64,000 bases of DNA from Arthrobacter sp. ISL-72 (GTDB lineage: Bacteria > Actinomycetota > Actinomycetes > Actinomycetales > Micrococcaceae), in assembly GCF_018613755.1 (NCBI RefSeq), contig NZ_JAGGPP010000006.1, forward strand, positions 124,001 through 188,000, given 5' to 3'. The number at the start of each line of letters is the position of its first letter. Position 1 is the stretch's first letter. This document shows positions 17,291 through 25,546 of this stretch, piece after piece. The notes under the pieces were generated by a model. It saw nothing but the letters and a program-made list of their open reading frames with translations, searched no databases and was not told the DNA's origin. Both the position numbers and the translations under genes were made by a program.

Positions 17291-18110
17291 CCCTTCGCTC
17301 GCAACCGGAGTCGGCATCCGCAAAGGCATTTCGCTGCGGCTGATTCCGTCGGCGCTTGTCTCGCTCTCGGGCTTTGTCCTGTTCGTCCTTGAACAGGGCA
17401 TGGCCGGGTACGGCGCGCTGGCGTTGGCGCTTGTGCTGGCAGCGATTATCGACCGGGCGCTCCTGCGTGATCTTGCCCTGATCGCTTCCGGGCTGGTGGC
17501 AATCAGCCTGGTGCCGATCACCACGGACATCAGCACTGAACACATGCTGGTCATGGGCACGGCGATGATCCTCGCCGTGGCGATTCCCTACTCAGTGTCG
17601 CGGTTTGTCTTCAAGGACCATGCGGTGAGGTTTCCGGTGATGACCGGGCACCCGTGGACGCGGACGGAGAAATGGTACCTGGCCGCCGTCGTCGTCATGG
17701 GTTATGCGCTGCTGCCGGTGTACATGGTCAGTACGGGGGTCTACCGCAACTGGCCCGCTGTTTCGGACCCGGAAGGAATCTTCCGGCTTTTCCTGGGTAC
17801 CAATGCGCTGGGAATCTGGGACGAACTGTTCTTCATCTGCACGGCCTTTATGCTCCTGCGCCGGCACGTGCCGATGACGCAGGCCAATGTCCTGCAGGCG
17901 GTCCTGTTCACGTCGTTTCTGTGGGAACTCGGGTTCCGCGCCTGGGCTCCGGTGTTCATCTTTCCCTTCGCCCTCGTGCAGGCATGGATTTTCACCCGGA
18001 CGAAGTCACTGTCCTACATCGTGGCCGTCCACCTGCTGTTTGACTTCGTGCTGTTCCTGGTCCTGCTGCATGCCCACAACCGGGAATGGATCGACATTTT
18101 CATTTACTGA
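17283..18110 (+). CDS. CPBP-like intramembrane protease family protein
   Basis: 275 aa with about eight hydrophobic segments. The ATG overlaps the stop of the preceding hydrolase gene (17283-17290), indicating coupling. The C-terminal half resembles the CPBP/CAAX prenyl protease fold, but the catalytic first motif, normally EExxxR, appears as WDELFFI, and the third motif as HLLFD. Activity is therefore uncertain and the protein may be a non-catalytic relative. Its last 105 bases are overlapped on the other strand by the RNase Z gene. Confidence 0.68.
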   Translation: MSNPSLATGVGIRKGISLRLIPSALVSLSGFVLFVLEQGMAGYGALALALVLAAIIDRALLRDLALIASGLVAISLVPITTDISTEHMLVMGTAMILAVAIPYSVSRFVFKDHAVRFPVMTGHPWTRTEKWYLAAVVVMGYALLPVYMVSTGVYRNWPAVSDPEGIFRLFLGTNALGIWDELFFICTAFMLLRRHVPMTQANVLQAVLFTSFLWELGFRAWAPVFIFPFALVQAWIFTRTKSLSYIVAVHLLFDFVLFLVLLHAHNREWIDIFIY

Positions 18111-19022
18111 CGGCGGGACGCCGTCCGCCGCCGGGGTGTTCCTTTGCCGCTTGGGCAAAGGGAACCGGTCCAGATCGTTAGCAGCGACGACGACGGCGCC
18201 GCCCGCGCGGGCGGCGGCCTGGTCCGCCAGGAGGCTGGCATCGACGTACCGCGACGAGAAATGGGTAAGCACCAGCGTTCCGGCTCCGGCGGTGGACGCC
18301 AGCTCCCCCGCCTGGCCGGCCGTGAGATGGAGATACTGAGCCGCCAGCCCGGAGTCGCTGTTGCTGAACGTCGACTCAGCCACGAGGAGGTCCACTCCCT
18401 CCGCGAGTTCCTCGGCGCCGCCGCACTCCGCTGTATCCATAACGAAGGCGAAACTCTGGCCGGGGCGCGGAACGCTCACATCCTCCAGTCGTACGCCGCC
18501 GAACCGTCCCTCCAGCTGCAGCCGTGCGATGTCAGGCCCTGCGATCCCTGCCGCTGCGAGCCGGTCAGGCAGGAGCGTGCGGCCGTCCGGCTCGACAAGC
18601 CGATAGCCGAAAGTCTCGATCCGGTGCAGCAACGGCTGCACGTCCAGGCCCGGCGCGACAGGCCCGGCAGCGCCATGCGGATGGAGCCGCAGGTCAAGGC
18701 CGCGGGAGGCCAGGGAAACAAGTGCGCGGACCACCTCCTCACCGGCAGCCGGATAGTGCAGGTGCACCGGGTGCCGAACCCTGTCCAGGACCATGCGCGA
18801 GAGCACCCCGGGTAGCCCGTAGCAGTGGTCCCCGTGAACGTGGGTAAGGCAGATCCGCGTGACCTGGCTGACGGAGACGCCAGCGTGGATCATCTGCCGC
18901 TGGGTGCCTTCGCCCGGATCGAAGAGCAGGCCCTCGTCCTCCCACTGAAGCAGGTATCCGTTATGGTTGCGGGTCCGGGTAGGAACCTGCGAAGCGGTGC
19001 CGAGGACAACCAGTTCACGCAT
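18006..19022 (-). CDS. rnz: Ribonuclease Z (MBL-fold tRNA 3' endonuclease) with unusual C-terminal extension
   Basis: 338 aa from the ATG at 19020-19022. The metallo-beta-lactamase zinc motif is THVHGDHCYGLPG (about residues 57-69), preceded by the RNase Z start MRELVVLGTASQVPTRTRN. Other ligands lie in FVMDTAECGG and LTHFSSRY. RNase Z trims tRNA precursors. Family members normally end soon after the segment corresponding to AANDLDRFPLPKR. Here about 45 extra residues follow, antisense to the end of the CPBP gene. The native stop may have been lost in a small deletion between the convergent genes. Confidence 0.82.
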   Translation of the reverse strand: MRELVVLGTASQVPTRTRNHNGYLLQWEDEGLLFDPGEGTQRQMIHAGVSVSQVTRICLTHVHGDHCYGLPGVLSRMVLDRVRHPVHLHYPAAGEEVVRALVSLASRGLDLRLHPHGAAGPVAPGLDVQPLLHRIETFGYRLVEPDGRTLLPDRLAAAGIAGPDIARLQLEGRFGGVRLEDVSVPRPGQSFAFVMDTAECGGAEELAEGVDLLVAESTFSNSDSGLAAQYLHLTAGQAGELASTAGAGTLVLTHFSSRYVDASLLADQAAARAGGAVVVAANDLDRFPLPKRQRNTPAADGVPPSVNENVDPFPVVGMQQDQEQHEVKQQVDGHDVGQ

Positions 19023-19066
19023 GGCACTGAGTGTCTCACGTGGCAATGTTGGGACAGAATAGTCGG

Positions 19067-19585
19067 ATGACGGAAGCGGCCGACTTCGTGGATGCCTCGC
19101 TGCAGCGGGAAAGCTCCTGGCTCCGTGCAGAGGAGGCCGAGGCCCGGCTGGGGAGCGGACTGAATTATTACGGCGCCTCGGTGGGTGCGGTCCGGGGAAC
19201 CATCCGTGACATGGTGCGCCGGTATCGTGACCTGGGGCATGATGACATCACCTCGCTCAGCACCGAACTTTGGCAGGTGCCGGTCTTCGAGCGCCGTTTG
19301 GCGGCGGTGGTGCTGCTGCAGTCCCGGGTTGCCCTGCTCAACAACACCGATCTCACCCGGATCGAGGGCTTTGTGCGGGAGGCGCAGCTGGGTGAGCTGG
19401 CAGACCCGCTCGCCGCCGACGTCGTCCGTCCCCTGGTCGCCGGGCTGGAAGGGCAGGCGAGGGCGCGGGCCCTGGTGGTGCTGGACCGCTGGGCGCAGGA
19501 TCCTGACCCGTGGCTCCGGCGTGCGGCCGGACTGTCACGGCCGGACGCCGCTCAGCCGCCGGCCCGCCGCTCCACCACTGCATAG
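19067..19585 (+). pseudogene. AlkD-type DNA alkylation repair protein, C-terminally truncated
   Basis: The 172 residues match the N-terminal HEAT-like repeats of AlkD glycosylases (MVRRYRDLGHDDITSLSTELW, ERRLAAVVLLQSR, LDRWAQDPDPWLRRAA). AlkD proteins are about 230 aa. After WLRRAAGLS the sequence turns into an unrelated Pro/Arg tail and stops, so the last helices that complete the DNA-binding groove are missing. No continuation is seen in the other frames. It overlaps the convergent 84-aa gene by 34 bases. I read it as a truncated, probably inactive copy. Confidence 0.65.
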
Positions 19586-19806
19586 GCCTTGCCCTCGAGG
19601 AATTCCCAGTCAGTGACCACCAGAAACCCGAGGGCACCGACCCGGTCATTGAGGACCAGGATGTCAAAGCCGCCGTTCCGGGGCTCGGCATCCCAGGTGG
19701 CCACGTGCAGTTCCTTGCCCTCGAGGATCAAAAGCTCCGTGTTGACGCCGAAGTTCTCCTGCGGCTGATCGCTCGGCTGGCAGATGGCCACACAGTAGTT
19801 AGTCAT
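19552..19806 (-). CDS. Hypothetical protein, 84 aa
   Basis: Starts MTNYCVAICQPSDQPQENFG and has a balanced soluble composition with no recognised domain. It lies 26 bases downstream of the polysaccharide deacetylase gene on the same strand and could be cotranscribed with it. No function can be assigned. Confidence 0.55.
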   Translation of the reverse strand: MTNYCVAICQPSDQPQENFGVNTELLILEGKELHVATWDAEPRNGGFDILVLNDRVGALGFLVVTDWEFLEGKAYAVVERRAGG

Positions 19807-19832
19807 CTACGGATTCTGCCTCATGATGGCAG

Positions 19833-21350
19833 TTACGCAGGGAAGGCGCTGTTGTAACGGAAGAGGAAGGCAGCCACCTGGTCCCGGTTGACGGGCAGTC
19901 CCGGACGGAAGGTCCTGGTGCCGTCGGATTCGGTCCAGCCGTTGGAGATTCCCTGGGATGCAAGCCAGGAGATTTCCGTGTAGAAAGCCGACTGCGGGGA
20001 GATATCAGCAAAGGGAGACGCCGTTGGCGTGTAGGCAGGGTTGCCGGCGAAACGGTACACAAACGCGGCAACCTGGTCCCGGTTGACCGCCACCGTGGGC
20101 CGGAAGGTCCGGGTGCCGTTGGCTTCCTCCCAGCCGGTGGTGATTCCTTGGGACGCAAGCCAGAGGATCTCCTTGTAGAACGGGGTCTGGGGCGTTACAT
20201 CCGCAAAGGGTGAAGTCCCCGGCGTGTAGGCAGGGCTCCCTGCCAGCCGGTAGAAGAACGCCGCCATCATGTCCCGGCTGGCGGCCACGCCGGGACGGAA
20301 GGTTCGGGTACCGTCGCTTTCGCGCCAGCCGGTTGATATTCCCTGGCTCGCCATCCAGCTGACCTCTGTGTAGAGCGGGGAGCCGACCGGGACGTCGACG
20401 AACGAGGCCGGCGACGGTGACGGGGATGGTGAGGGGGACGGTGTCGGTGAGGGAGACGGCGAAGGTGAAGACGACGGCGACGGTGCCGGTGCGGGTGACT
20501 GGCCCAATGCCTGCGCCACTGTCCGGACCGACGTCGTGCCGTTTGCTGTCCTGGCCGCCAGCCACGTGACGAAGGATTCAAACAACGCCGGACTGATGGT
20601 CAGCGAGGGATCCGTTCCCACAGCGATTTCGTGGAAGGTCAGCTGCACCCATCCGCCGGTGGTCTCGGCGTCGGTGACACGGGCCTGCAGGTCCGCCAGA
20701 GTCCACGAGCTGGCCACCTGGTCCGGAGCCCGGGTGACCATGGGATTGGCCGGTGGGAGCGACTCCGCCACCGGGCAGTCGGCGCAGCTGGCCGGCGAAC
20801 GCAGGTCGCCCAAGCCGCGTGAAGTGGCGAAGCCGCAATCCCGGACCGCTGATTGGGCGGTCGCATTCTCTGCGGCGAAGGGGTACGCGAAGTTCGTGAC
20901 GGTGAAGCCCCAGCCTTCCAGTGTTGTCTTGCTGTTGCAGACTTCGGCACGGGCTGCGGTCGCATTGAGGGTGGTCAGGTCCGGATGGGTCACACTGTGT
21001 CCGCCGATTTCGTTGCCATCAGCGGCCAGGGTGTTCAGGTTCGCCCGGGTAAGGAAACCAGAGTTATCGATGAAGGAAGTAGTGATGTAGAAGGTTCCCA
21101 CCAGCCCGTGCGCCTTCAACGCCTGCGCGGCAGCGAGCTGGCTGACGAGGCCGTCGTCGAACGTCAGGCTGACGATGGTCGGCTCCGCTGCTTTCGACGT
21201 GCCAGCGACTCCCACCACAGTACTGACGGCAAGCAGCAAAACCCCCACGATCGCAGTCCAGCGCCGGCCGTGCCAGCCTCCGGCTGAGGGCTCAGGGGGT
21301 TCCGCCAGGTGACGGGCCTGGTTGCGGACAGGGTGCTTCGACCAACGCAT
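19833..21350 (-). CDS. Secreted polysaccharide deacetylase with three C-terminal SLH-type repeats
   Basis: 505 aa. The ATG at 21348-21350 has TTGGAGGC upstream. A signal segment (WTAIVGVLLLAVSTVVGVAG) is followed by a CE4/NodB domain with the metal motifs SLTFDDG (near residue 58) and GHSVTHPDL (near 105). A Pro/Ser dipeptide linker (about residues 283-317) leads to three near-identical repeats of about 60 residues, each with the pattern FADV/I...Y.EI.WLASQGI..GW.E.dGTRTFRP, the S-layer-homology-like wall-binding domain. It should be held at the cell surface and deacetylate an N-acetylated polymer such as peptidoglycan or exopolysaccharide. Confidence 0.9.
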   Translation of the reverse strand: MRWSKHPVRNQARHLAEPPEPSAGGWHGRRWTAIVGVLLLAVSTVVGVAGTSKAAEPTIVSLTFDDGLVSQLAAAQALKAHGLVGTFYITTSFIDNSGFLTRANLNTLAADGNEIGGHSVTHPDLTTLNATAARAEVCNSKTTLEGWGFTVTNFAYPFAAENATAQSAVRDCGFATSRGLGDLRSPASCADCPVAESLPPANPMVTRAPDQVASSWTLADLQARVTDAETTGGWVQLTFHEIAVGTDPSLTISPALFESFVTWLAARTANGTTSVRTVAQALGQSPAPAPSPSSSPSPSPSPTPSPSPSPSPSPASFVDVPVGSPLYTEVSWMASQGISTGWRESDGTRTFRPGVAASRDMMAAFFYRLAGSPAYTPGTSPFADVTPQTPFYKEILWLASQGITTGWEEANGTRTFRPTVAVNRDQVAAFVYRFAGNPAYTPTASPFADISPQSAFYTEISWLASQGISNGWTESDGTRTFRPGLPVNRDQVAAFLFRYNSAFPA

Positions 21351-21476
21351 GATGCCTCCAAGCGTGTAAGTCCCCCCCGCAAGAACATGCACGTAGACTA
21401 CGCCGCGCGGCGTGAAGGCAAAACACTCGAATTTATCGGCGGTTAATCCGAGTACTTCGACGTCCCTACTCGCATT

Positions 21477-22061
21477 TCAGGGTGGCGAGATGGCGAGCTG
21501 GGCTGCGCTCTCGCCCTGCGCGTATTTGATGCGCAGGCTGACATCGCGCGTGTCGGCGGGGACGATGAAGCGGACATCCCCTGACTTGCTTGAATCACCC
21601 GCCACGAGCTCGTTCAGGCCGGAATCGGGGGAGTAGTTGACCCCGCCCGCGCCTAGCCTGAACGTCGAGTCCCAGAAGTTGATGTCATACCTGCCGTGGT
21701 TCGTGCAACGGATGGTGAACGACAGGGCGACCTTGCCGGAGGCATCAGGGCGGACAGCGGCATCGAGAATTTCATACTCGACGTCGACCGACCGGTACTT
21801 GCGCTCGGCCGGCAAGGCCACGGTCCACCCCGCATTAGCGCCGTCACCGGAACGGCTTCCGCCGGGTTGCGGCGTTCCTCCATGCTGCGGGGCGCCGGCG
21901 GTGCTTGGGCCGCTTACCGGGGCGGCCGGTCGCCCGCCGTCGAACACGCCGAGTTGTCCCAGCCCAAGCAGCAGTCCGGTCACGGCGGTGATCACGGCAG
22001 CAGCGGCGGTCAGCAGACCGGGCAACGTGGTCCACCAGTTGGCAGGTTTTTCGTCGGGCAT
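21477..22061 (-). CDS. Single-pass membrane protein with extracytoplasmic beta domain
   Basis: 194 aa: short cytoplasmic start (MPDEKPANWWTTLPG), one membrane helix (LLTAAAAVITAVTGLLLGLG), a Gly/Pro-rich linker, then a beta-rich domain (VDVEYEILDAAVRPDASGKV, SFTIRCTNHGRYDINFWDS) that resembles immunoglobulin-like DUF4352 modules. No catalytic residues are visible. It is monocistronic and of unknown function. Confidence 0.65.
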   Translation of the reverse strand: MPDEKPANWWTTLPGLLTAAAAVITAVTGLLLGLGQLGVFDGGRPAAPVSGPSTAGAPQHGGTPQPGGSRSGDGANAGWTVALPAERKYRSVDVEYEILDAAVRPDASGKVALSFTIRCTNHGRYDINFWDSTFRLGAGGVNYSPDSGLNELVAGDSSKSGDVRFIVPADTRDVSLRIKYAQGESAAQLAISPP

Positions 22062-22158
22062 ATGGGTGCCCCTCGGGATCGGCGAGCATTATGTCCCATG
22101 CACGGGCCCTGTTGCAGGTGCCCGGACCCTCGTACTCTGGTTCTTGGAGGTGATTGCC

Positions 22159-22353
22159 ATGAAGGCAACCCAGGGAGACCGGATCACTATCCGGGGCAAG
22201 ACGGTTGAATCCTCGGACCGCCACGGACAAATCATTGAAGTGAAAGGGCCGGACGGTGCGCCGCCCTACCAGGTTCGGTTCGACGACGGACACGAGACCA
22301 CGGTATTTCCCGGCGGCGATTTCGTAGTTGACCGGAACCAGCCGCCGGCCTGA
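22159..22353 (+). CDS. DUF1918 small protein
   Basis: 64 aa matching DUF1918, a small SH3-like barrel family common in actinobacteria (GDRITIRGKTV at the start, YQVRFDDGHETTVFPG at the end). TTGGAGG precedes the ATG at 22159. The molecular role of the family is not known. Confidence 0.88.
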   Translation: MKATQGDRITIRGKTVESSDRHGQIIEVKGPDGAPPYQVRFDDGHETTVFPGGDFVVDRNQPPA

Positions 22354-22423
22354 CACGGCTGGCGGTGGTTCGCGGGCGGTGGTTCGCGGCCGGAGGTGAC
22401 TTCCGGCCTCGGTAGTTCGCGGC

Positions 22424-22804
22424 CTACTCGGGAGCCTTCGCAAAGACGGCGGCGCTGACGAATTCGATGCCGACGAAAGGTTCGTTCCCTTCGACCCATC
22501 CGTCATGTCCGGGCGGGATGGTGTAGGAGTCCCCCGGAGCGATGTTGATCTGGCGGCCGTCGGTCGTCTGAACTACGAGGTTCCCGGAAACACAGAAGCC
22601 GACGTGGCTGTTTTGGCACGAATCGGTCTTCACCACCGGCTTGATGCAGTCGGACCAGCGCCAGCCGGGATCGAACTTGATCCGGCCGATCGTGTAATCG
22701 CCGACGGTCACAACGTCCACCTCGGTCTTGTCCGGGCGGCGTTTTTCGTCTGGCGAATTGTGCGACTTTACTTCCAGCTGACTGACAACGTTTGTTGTTG
22801 GCAT
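22424..22804 (-). CDS. Cupin-domain protein
   Basis: 126 aa forming one cupin barrel (VDVVTVGDYTIGRIKFDPGW, HVGFCVSGNLVVQTTDGRQ, IAPGDSYTIPPGHDGWVEG). The histidines and acidic residues of the two cupin motifs are partly present (HVGFCVSG, PPGHDGW), so metal binding is possible but incomplete. The ATG at 22802-22804 has a weak AGGAAG site. Function unknown; it may be a small-molecule sensor or isomerase. Confidence 0.8.
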   Translation of the reverse strand: MPTTNVVSQLEVKSHNSPDEKRRPDKTEVDVVTVGDYTIGRIKFDPGWRWSDCIKPVVKTDSCQNSHVGFCVSGNLVVQTTDGRQINIAPGDSYTIPPGHDGWVEGNEPFVGIEFVSAAVFAKAPE

Positions 22805-23353
22805 TGCACTTCCTGCTTTCGCTTGGAGGCGGGGGAAGGTGCTGTCCCGGCAGGGGAACCAGCCGGACAGCGGAATCGGCTGGCCGAGGATGATGATCAC
22901 CGGCCGGACCGACATTTGACGCGCTACGATGCCTAGCCTCCTCCGTTCTTTGCTGCTTGTCGAGACTCCTTTTTCAGACCCCGGACGGAGGCCGGGATCA
23001 CGCGCCGTTTGCATTGCTAATCAGGAGTTTCGCTATATTCCTTAAGAGTCGTGAATTGGGTCGTGGTAAAGCTCGCTTTACCGAGTGAGATCGCTAGTTT
23101 GCCCAGGCACCGGAATTGGTCAATGACATGATCACAAACATCGCGCCAACAAAAGCGAAGAATCCGCCGACGAACCTCGCATATCCCGGAAGTGGCCGGA
23201 AACGACCGGGAATAGTCGATGCCCATCGATCTTGATAATGTGACAATAAGCACGAGGAAAAACAGGATCAAGGGAACTTTGCCGAGCACTTCCAAACGTT
23301 CCTGAACCGAAAGTACCGTGGCTACCGGCTGGAGTGTGAGCCATACTTTCCAC
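22805..23353. other. 549-bp gap with a possible broken membrane-protein remnant
   Basis: No intact gene is supported. On the minus strand a hydrophobic segment (KVPLILFFLVLIVTLSRS, near 23235-23285) and, one frame over, FVGGFFAFVGAMFVIMSL followed by TNSGAWAN and a stop (near 23095-23180) look like two pieces of one small membrane protein separated by a frame change. The bases immediately upstream carry the start of the divergent plus-strand gene. The evidence is compositional only. Confidence 0.3.
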
Positions 23354-23821
23354 ATGGACGACGCAGCGGCGGGAAAACCAAACCGGATCCTGGTGATTAT
23401 CGGGGCAATTATTACGGTGCTCGTAGTGGCGGCCCTGGCGGTGGTTTTCTCGCGGGGTGAACCCGTCCTGCTGGACGAATCCACACCCCAAGGTGTGGTG
23501 CAACGCTACTCGGCTGCCGTGATTGAAGGGGATGAACCTGCAGCCGCCGCCTACCTGACGGAAACCACCCGGACCCAGTGCGTCGACTTCCAGGGTGCTT
23601 CCAGCGGCAGTCTGCGGGTCACGCTGGTGTCCACAACGGAGCGGCCTTCATCCGCCGACGTGAGGGTGCTGATTGTGACGTCCAACGGCAGTGGACCATT
23701 CGGCAACTCGGAGTACGAAACCGAAGACGTGTTCGATCTCGTTAAATCGGACGGCAAATGGCTGATCGACTCAGCCCCGTGGCAACTCAGGACCTGCGCG
23801 AACCGGCCGGTGAAACCGTGA
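23354..23821 (+). CDS. Membrane-anchored small protein with NTF2-like/DUF4878 extracellular domain
   Basis: 155 aa: short N-terminus, one membrane helix (ILVIIGAIITVLVVAALAVVF), then a compact domain. Its opening STPQGVVQRYSAAVIEGDEPAAAAYL and closing DVFDLVKSDGKWLIDSAPW resemble the NTF2-like DUF4878 fold of lipid-binding or wall-associated proteins (quoted in parts of at most 20 residues: GVVQRYSAAVIEGDEPAAAA; VKSDGKWLIDSAPW). The ATG at 23354 is preferred over a GTG at 23318. Its stop overlaps the next gene's GTG start, so both are probably translated together. Confidence 0.68.
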   Translation: MDDAAAGKPNRILVIIGAIITVLVVAALAVVFSRGEPVLLDESTPQGVVQRYSAAVIEGDEPAAAAYLTETTRTQCVDFQGASSGSLRVTLVSTTERPSSADVRVLIVTSNGSGPFGNSEYETEDVFDLVKSDGKWLIDSAPWQLRTCANRPVKP

Positions 23822-25500
23822 GTGTCCGGACGGTGCCAGCGCCGGCGGCCGGGTCGGCCCAGCCCACGATTCGGCGGCTGATCGTCTTCACTCTGCTGTT
23901 CGCCTTGGTGGTGGTGGCTGCGGCCGGTCTCAGCGGCCTCCTGGGCAGGCTCCTGGGCGCGGGCACAGTGCTCGTGGCGGGCGACAGGGCCGGCCTGGCC
24001 CGCTCGCTCGCTTTTACTCTGATTGGCGGCCCCATGGCCGGCGCCCTCTGGTGGTTCGTCTGGCGGCGACTGGATGACGCCGCTGAGCGCTCCTCCGTCG
24101 GCTGGGGCCTGTATCTGGCCATCACCTACGCGGTTTCACTCATAGCATCGGCAACAGCCTTGCTCGGTGCGCTGGCTGCCGTCATTGGCGGTAATTCGCT
24201 GGGATGGCAGCGTTCATTGTCCGACGGGCTGGTGTGGGCCGGTGTGTGGGTATTGCACCGCTGGATGTTGCGCCATCGGCGGAAGCGTCCGTCGCTGATG
24301 TCGGATGTTCCCATTGTGGTGGGGTCGATGTTCGGGCTCATCATCGGTGTGGGCGGAACCGTAACGGCGCTCGCAACCCTTCTCGACACAGCGATCCGGG
24401 GCCTCACGGCATCAGCTATAGTCGGGGATCCGTGGTGGCGCTTCGTGCTGCAGTCGCTGGTCTGGGCCGCCGGAGGTCTTGCCATTTGGTGGTGGCATTG
24501 GCTCCGTGAAGCCGGACGTCGGCTGAAGACCGGCTTCGCCGACGTCGCGCTGGTTGTGGTCGGAATCCTCGGTGCGATATTGCTGACCCTGGGAGGCATC
24601 GGCACTGTCCTTTTTGTCGTGCTTCGGCTGGCCTTTGACCGCACGGACCCGGCAAGCGGAATCGCGGAACCGCTGGGAGCAGCCATGGCTGCCGGTTCCC
24701 TCGGTTCCCTGGTCTGGGCCTACCACCGGACTGCGTCCCTCGGACGGGCCGAAGCCACGCTGCAGTCGGCGAAGCTCGTGACTTCCGGTGTTGCCCTGGT
24801 TGCCGCTGCCAGTGGCATTGGAATTGTGGTCAACTCGGCCCTGAGTATTGCGGCCACCCCGCTGGCCGGCAACGGCACACGTACCCTCCTGCTGGGTGGC
24901 ATCAGTGCCTTGGCCGTCGGCGCTCCGCTCTGGTCGCTTGCCTGGAAGCCCGGTGTTCCGCCGGAGCCGACCGAGCTGGGGCGCCGGGGCCGGCGGGTCT
25001 ACCTGATCGCGGTATTTGGCCTGAGCGCCATCGTCGCCGTCATCACGCTCTTGGTGATCGGGTACCGCGTCTTTGAATTCCTGCTCGACGACGTCACGGG
25101 CGGAAGCCTCGTGGACCGTACCCGCGCACCTCTGGGCCTGCTGGTAGCCACCGGACTTGCGGCGGGTTACCACTTCGCCGTTTGGCGGCACGATCGTTCC
25201 CTTGCCACAACCGCCCCCCGGAGGCGTACCGTCGGAAGGGTGATCCTGGTGACCGCGGGCGATCCGGAGCCGCTGGTGCGGGTAGCGGCGGAGGTCACCG
25301 GTGCGGCTGTCACCGTCTGGAGAAGGGCCGACGTCGGGACCTCCGGTGCGGCCCTGCCGGCCGGGGAACTCGCGGAAGCCCTTCCGGGAGAGATTGCGGA
25401 CCGACTCGCCCGGGCACTGGAGGGCATCACGGCGGACCGTGTCCTGGTGGTCGCGGGACCCGGCACGGGAATCGAGGTGATCCCGCTGGCTACAGCGTGA
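23818..25500 (+). CDS. DUF5671 multi-pass membrane protein
   Basis: 560 aa with at least ten hydrophobic segments arranged in repeated blocks, as in DUF5671 (RLIVFTLLFALVVVAAAGLS; WGLYLAITYAVSLIASATAL; IGVGGTVTALATLLDTAIR). The GTG at 23818 overlaps the stop of the upstream gene (GTGA). An in-frame ATG at 23758 would lie inside that gene. The C-terminal 90 residues are soluble (VILVTAGDPEPLVRVAAEV). The repeats suggest internal duplication. Function unknown, perhaps envelope-associated with its anchored partner. Confidence 0.75.
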   Translation: MSVRTVPAPAAGSAQPTIRRLIVFTLLFALVVVAAAGLSGLLGRLLGAGTVLVAGDRAGLARSLAFTLIGGPMAGALWWFVWRRLDDAAERSSVGWGLYLAITYAVSLIASATALLGALAAVIGGNSLGWQRSLSDGLVWAGVWVLHRWMLRHRRKRPSLMSDVPIVVGSMFGLIIGVGGTVTALATLLDTAIRGLTASAIVGDPWWRFVLQSLVWAAGGLAIWWWHWLREAGRRLKTGFADVALVVVGILGAILLTLGGIGTVLFVVLRLAFDRTDPASGIAEPLGAAMAAGSLGSLVWAYHRTASLGRAEATLQSAKLVTSGVALVAAASGIGIVVNSALSIAATPLAGNGTRTLLLGGISALAVGAPLWSLAWKPGVPPEPTELGRRGRRVYLIAVFGLSAIVAVITLLVIGYRVFEFLLDDVTGGSLVDRTRAPLGLLVATGLAAGYHFAVWRHDRSLATTAPRRRTVGRVILVTAGDPEPLVRVAAEVTGAAVTVWRRADVGTSGAALPAGELAEALPGEIADRLARALEGITADRVLVVAGPGTGIEVIPLATA

Positions 25501-25546
25501 AAACCGGCAGTGAGGAGCAAGAGTCCGTCTATCGACATCCCAAATT

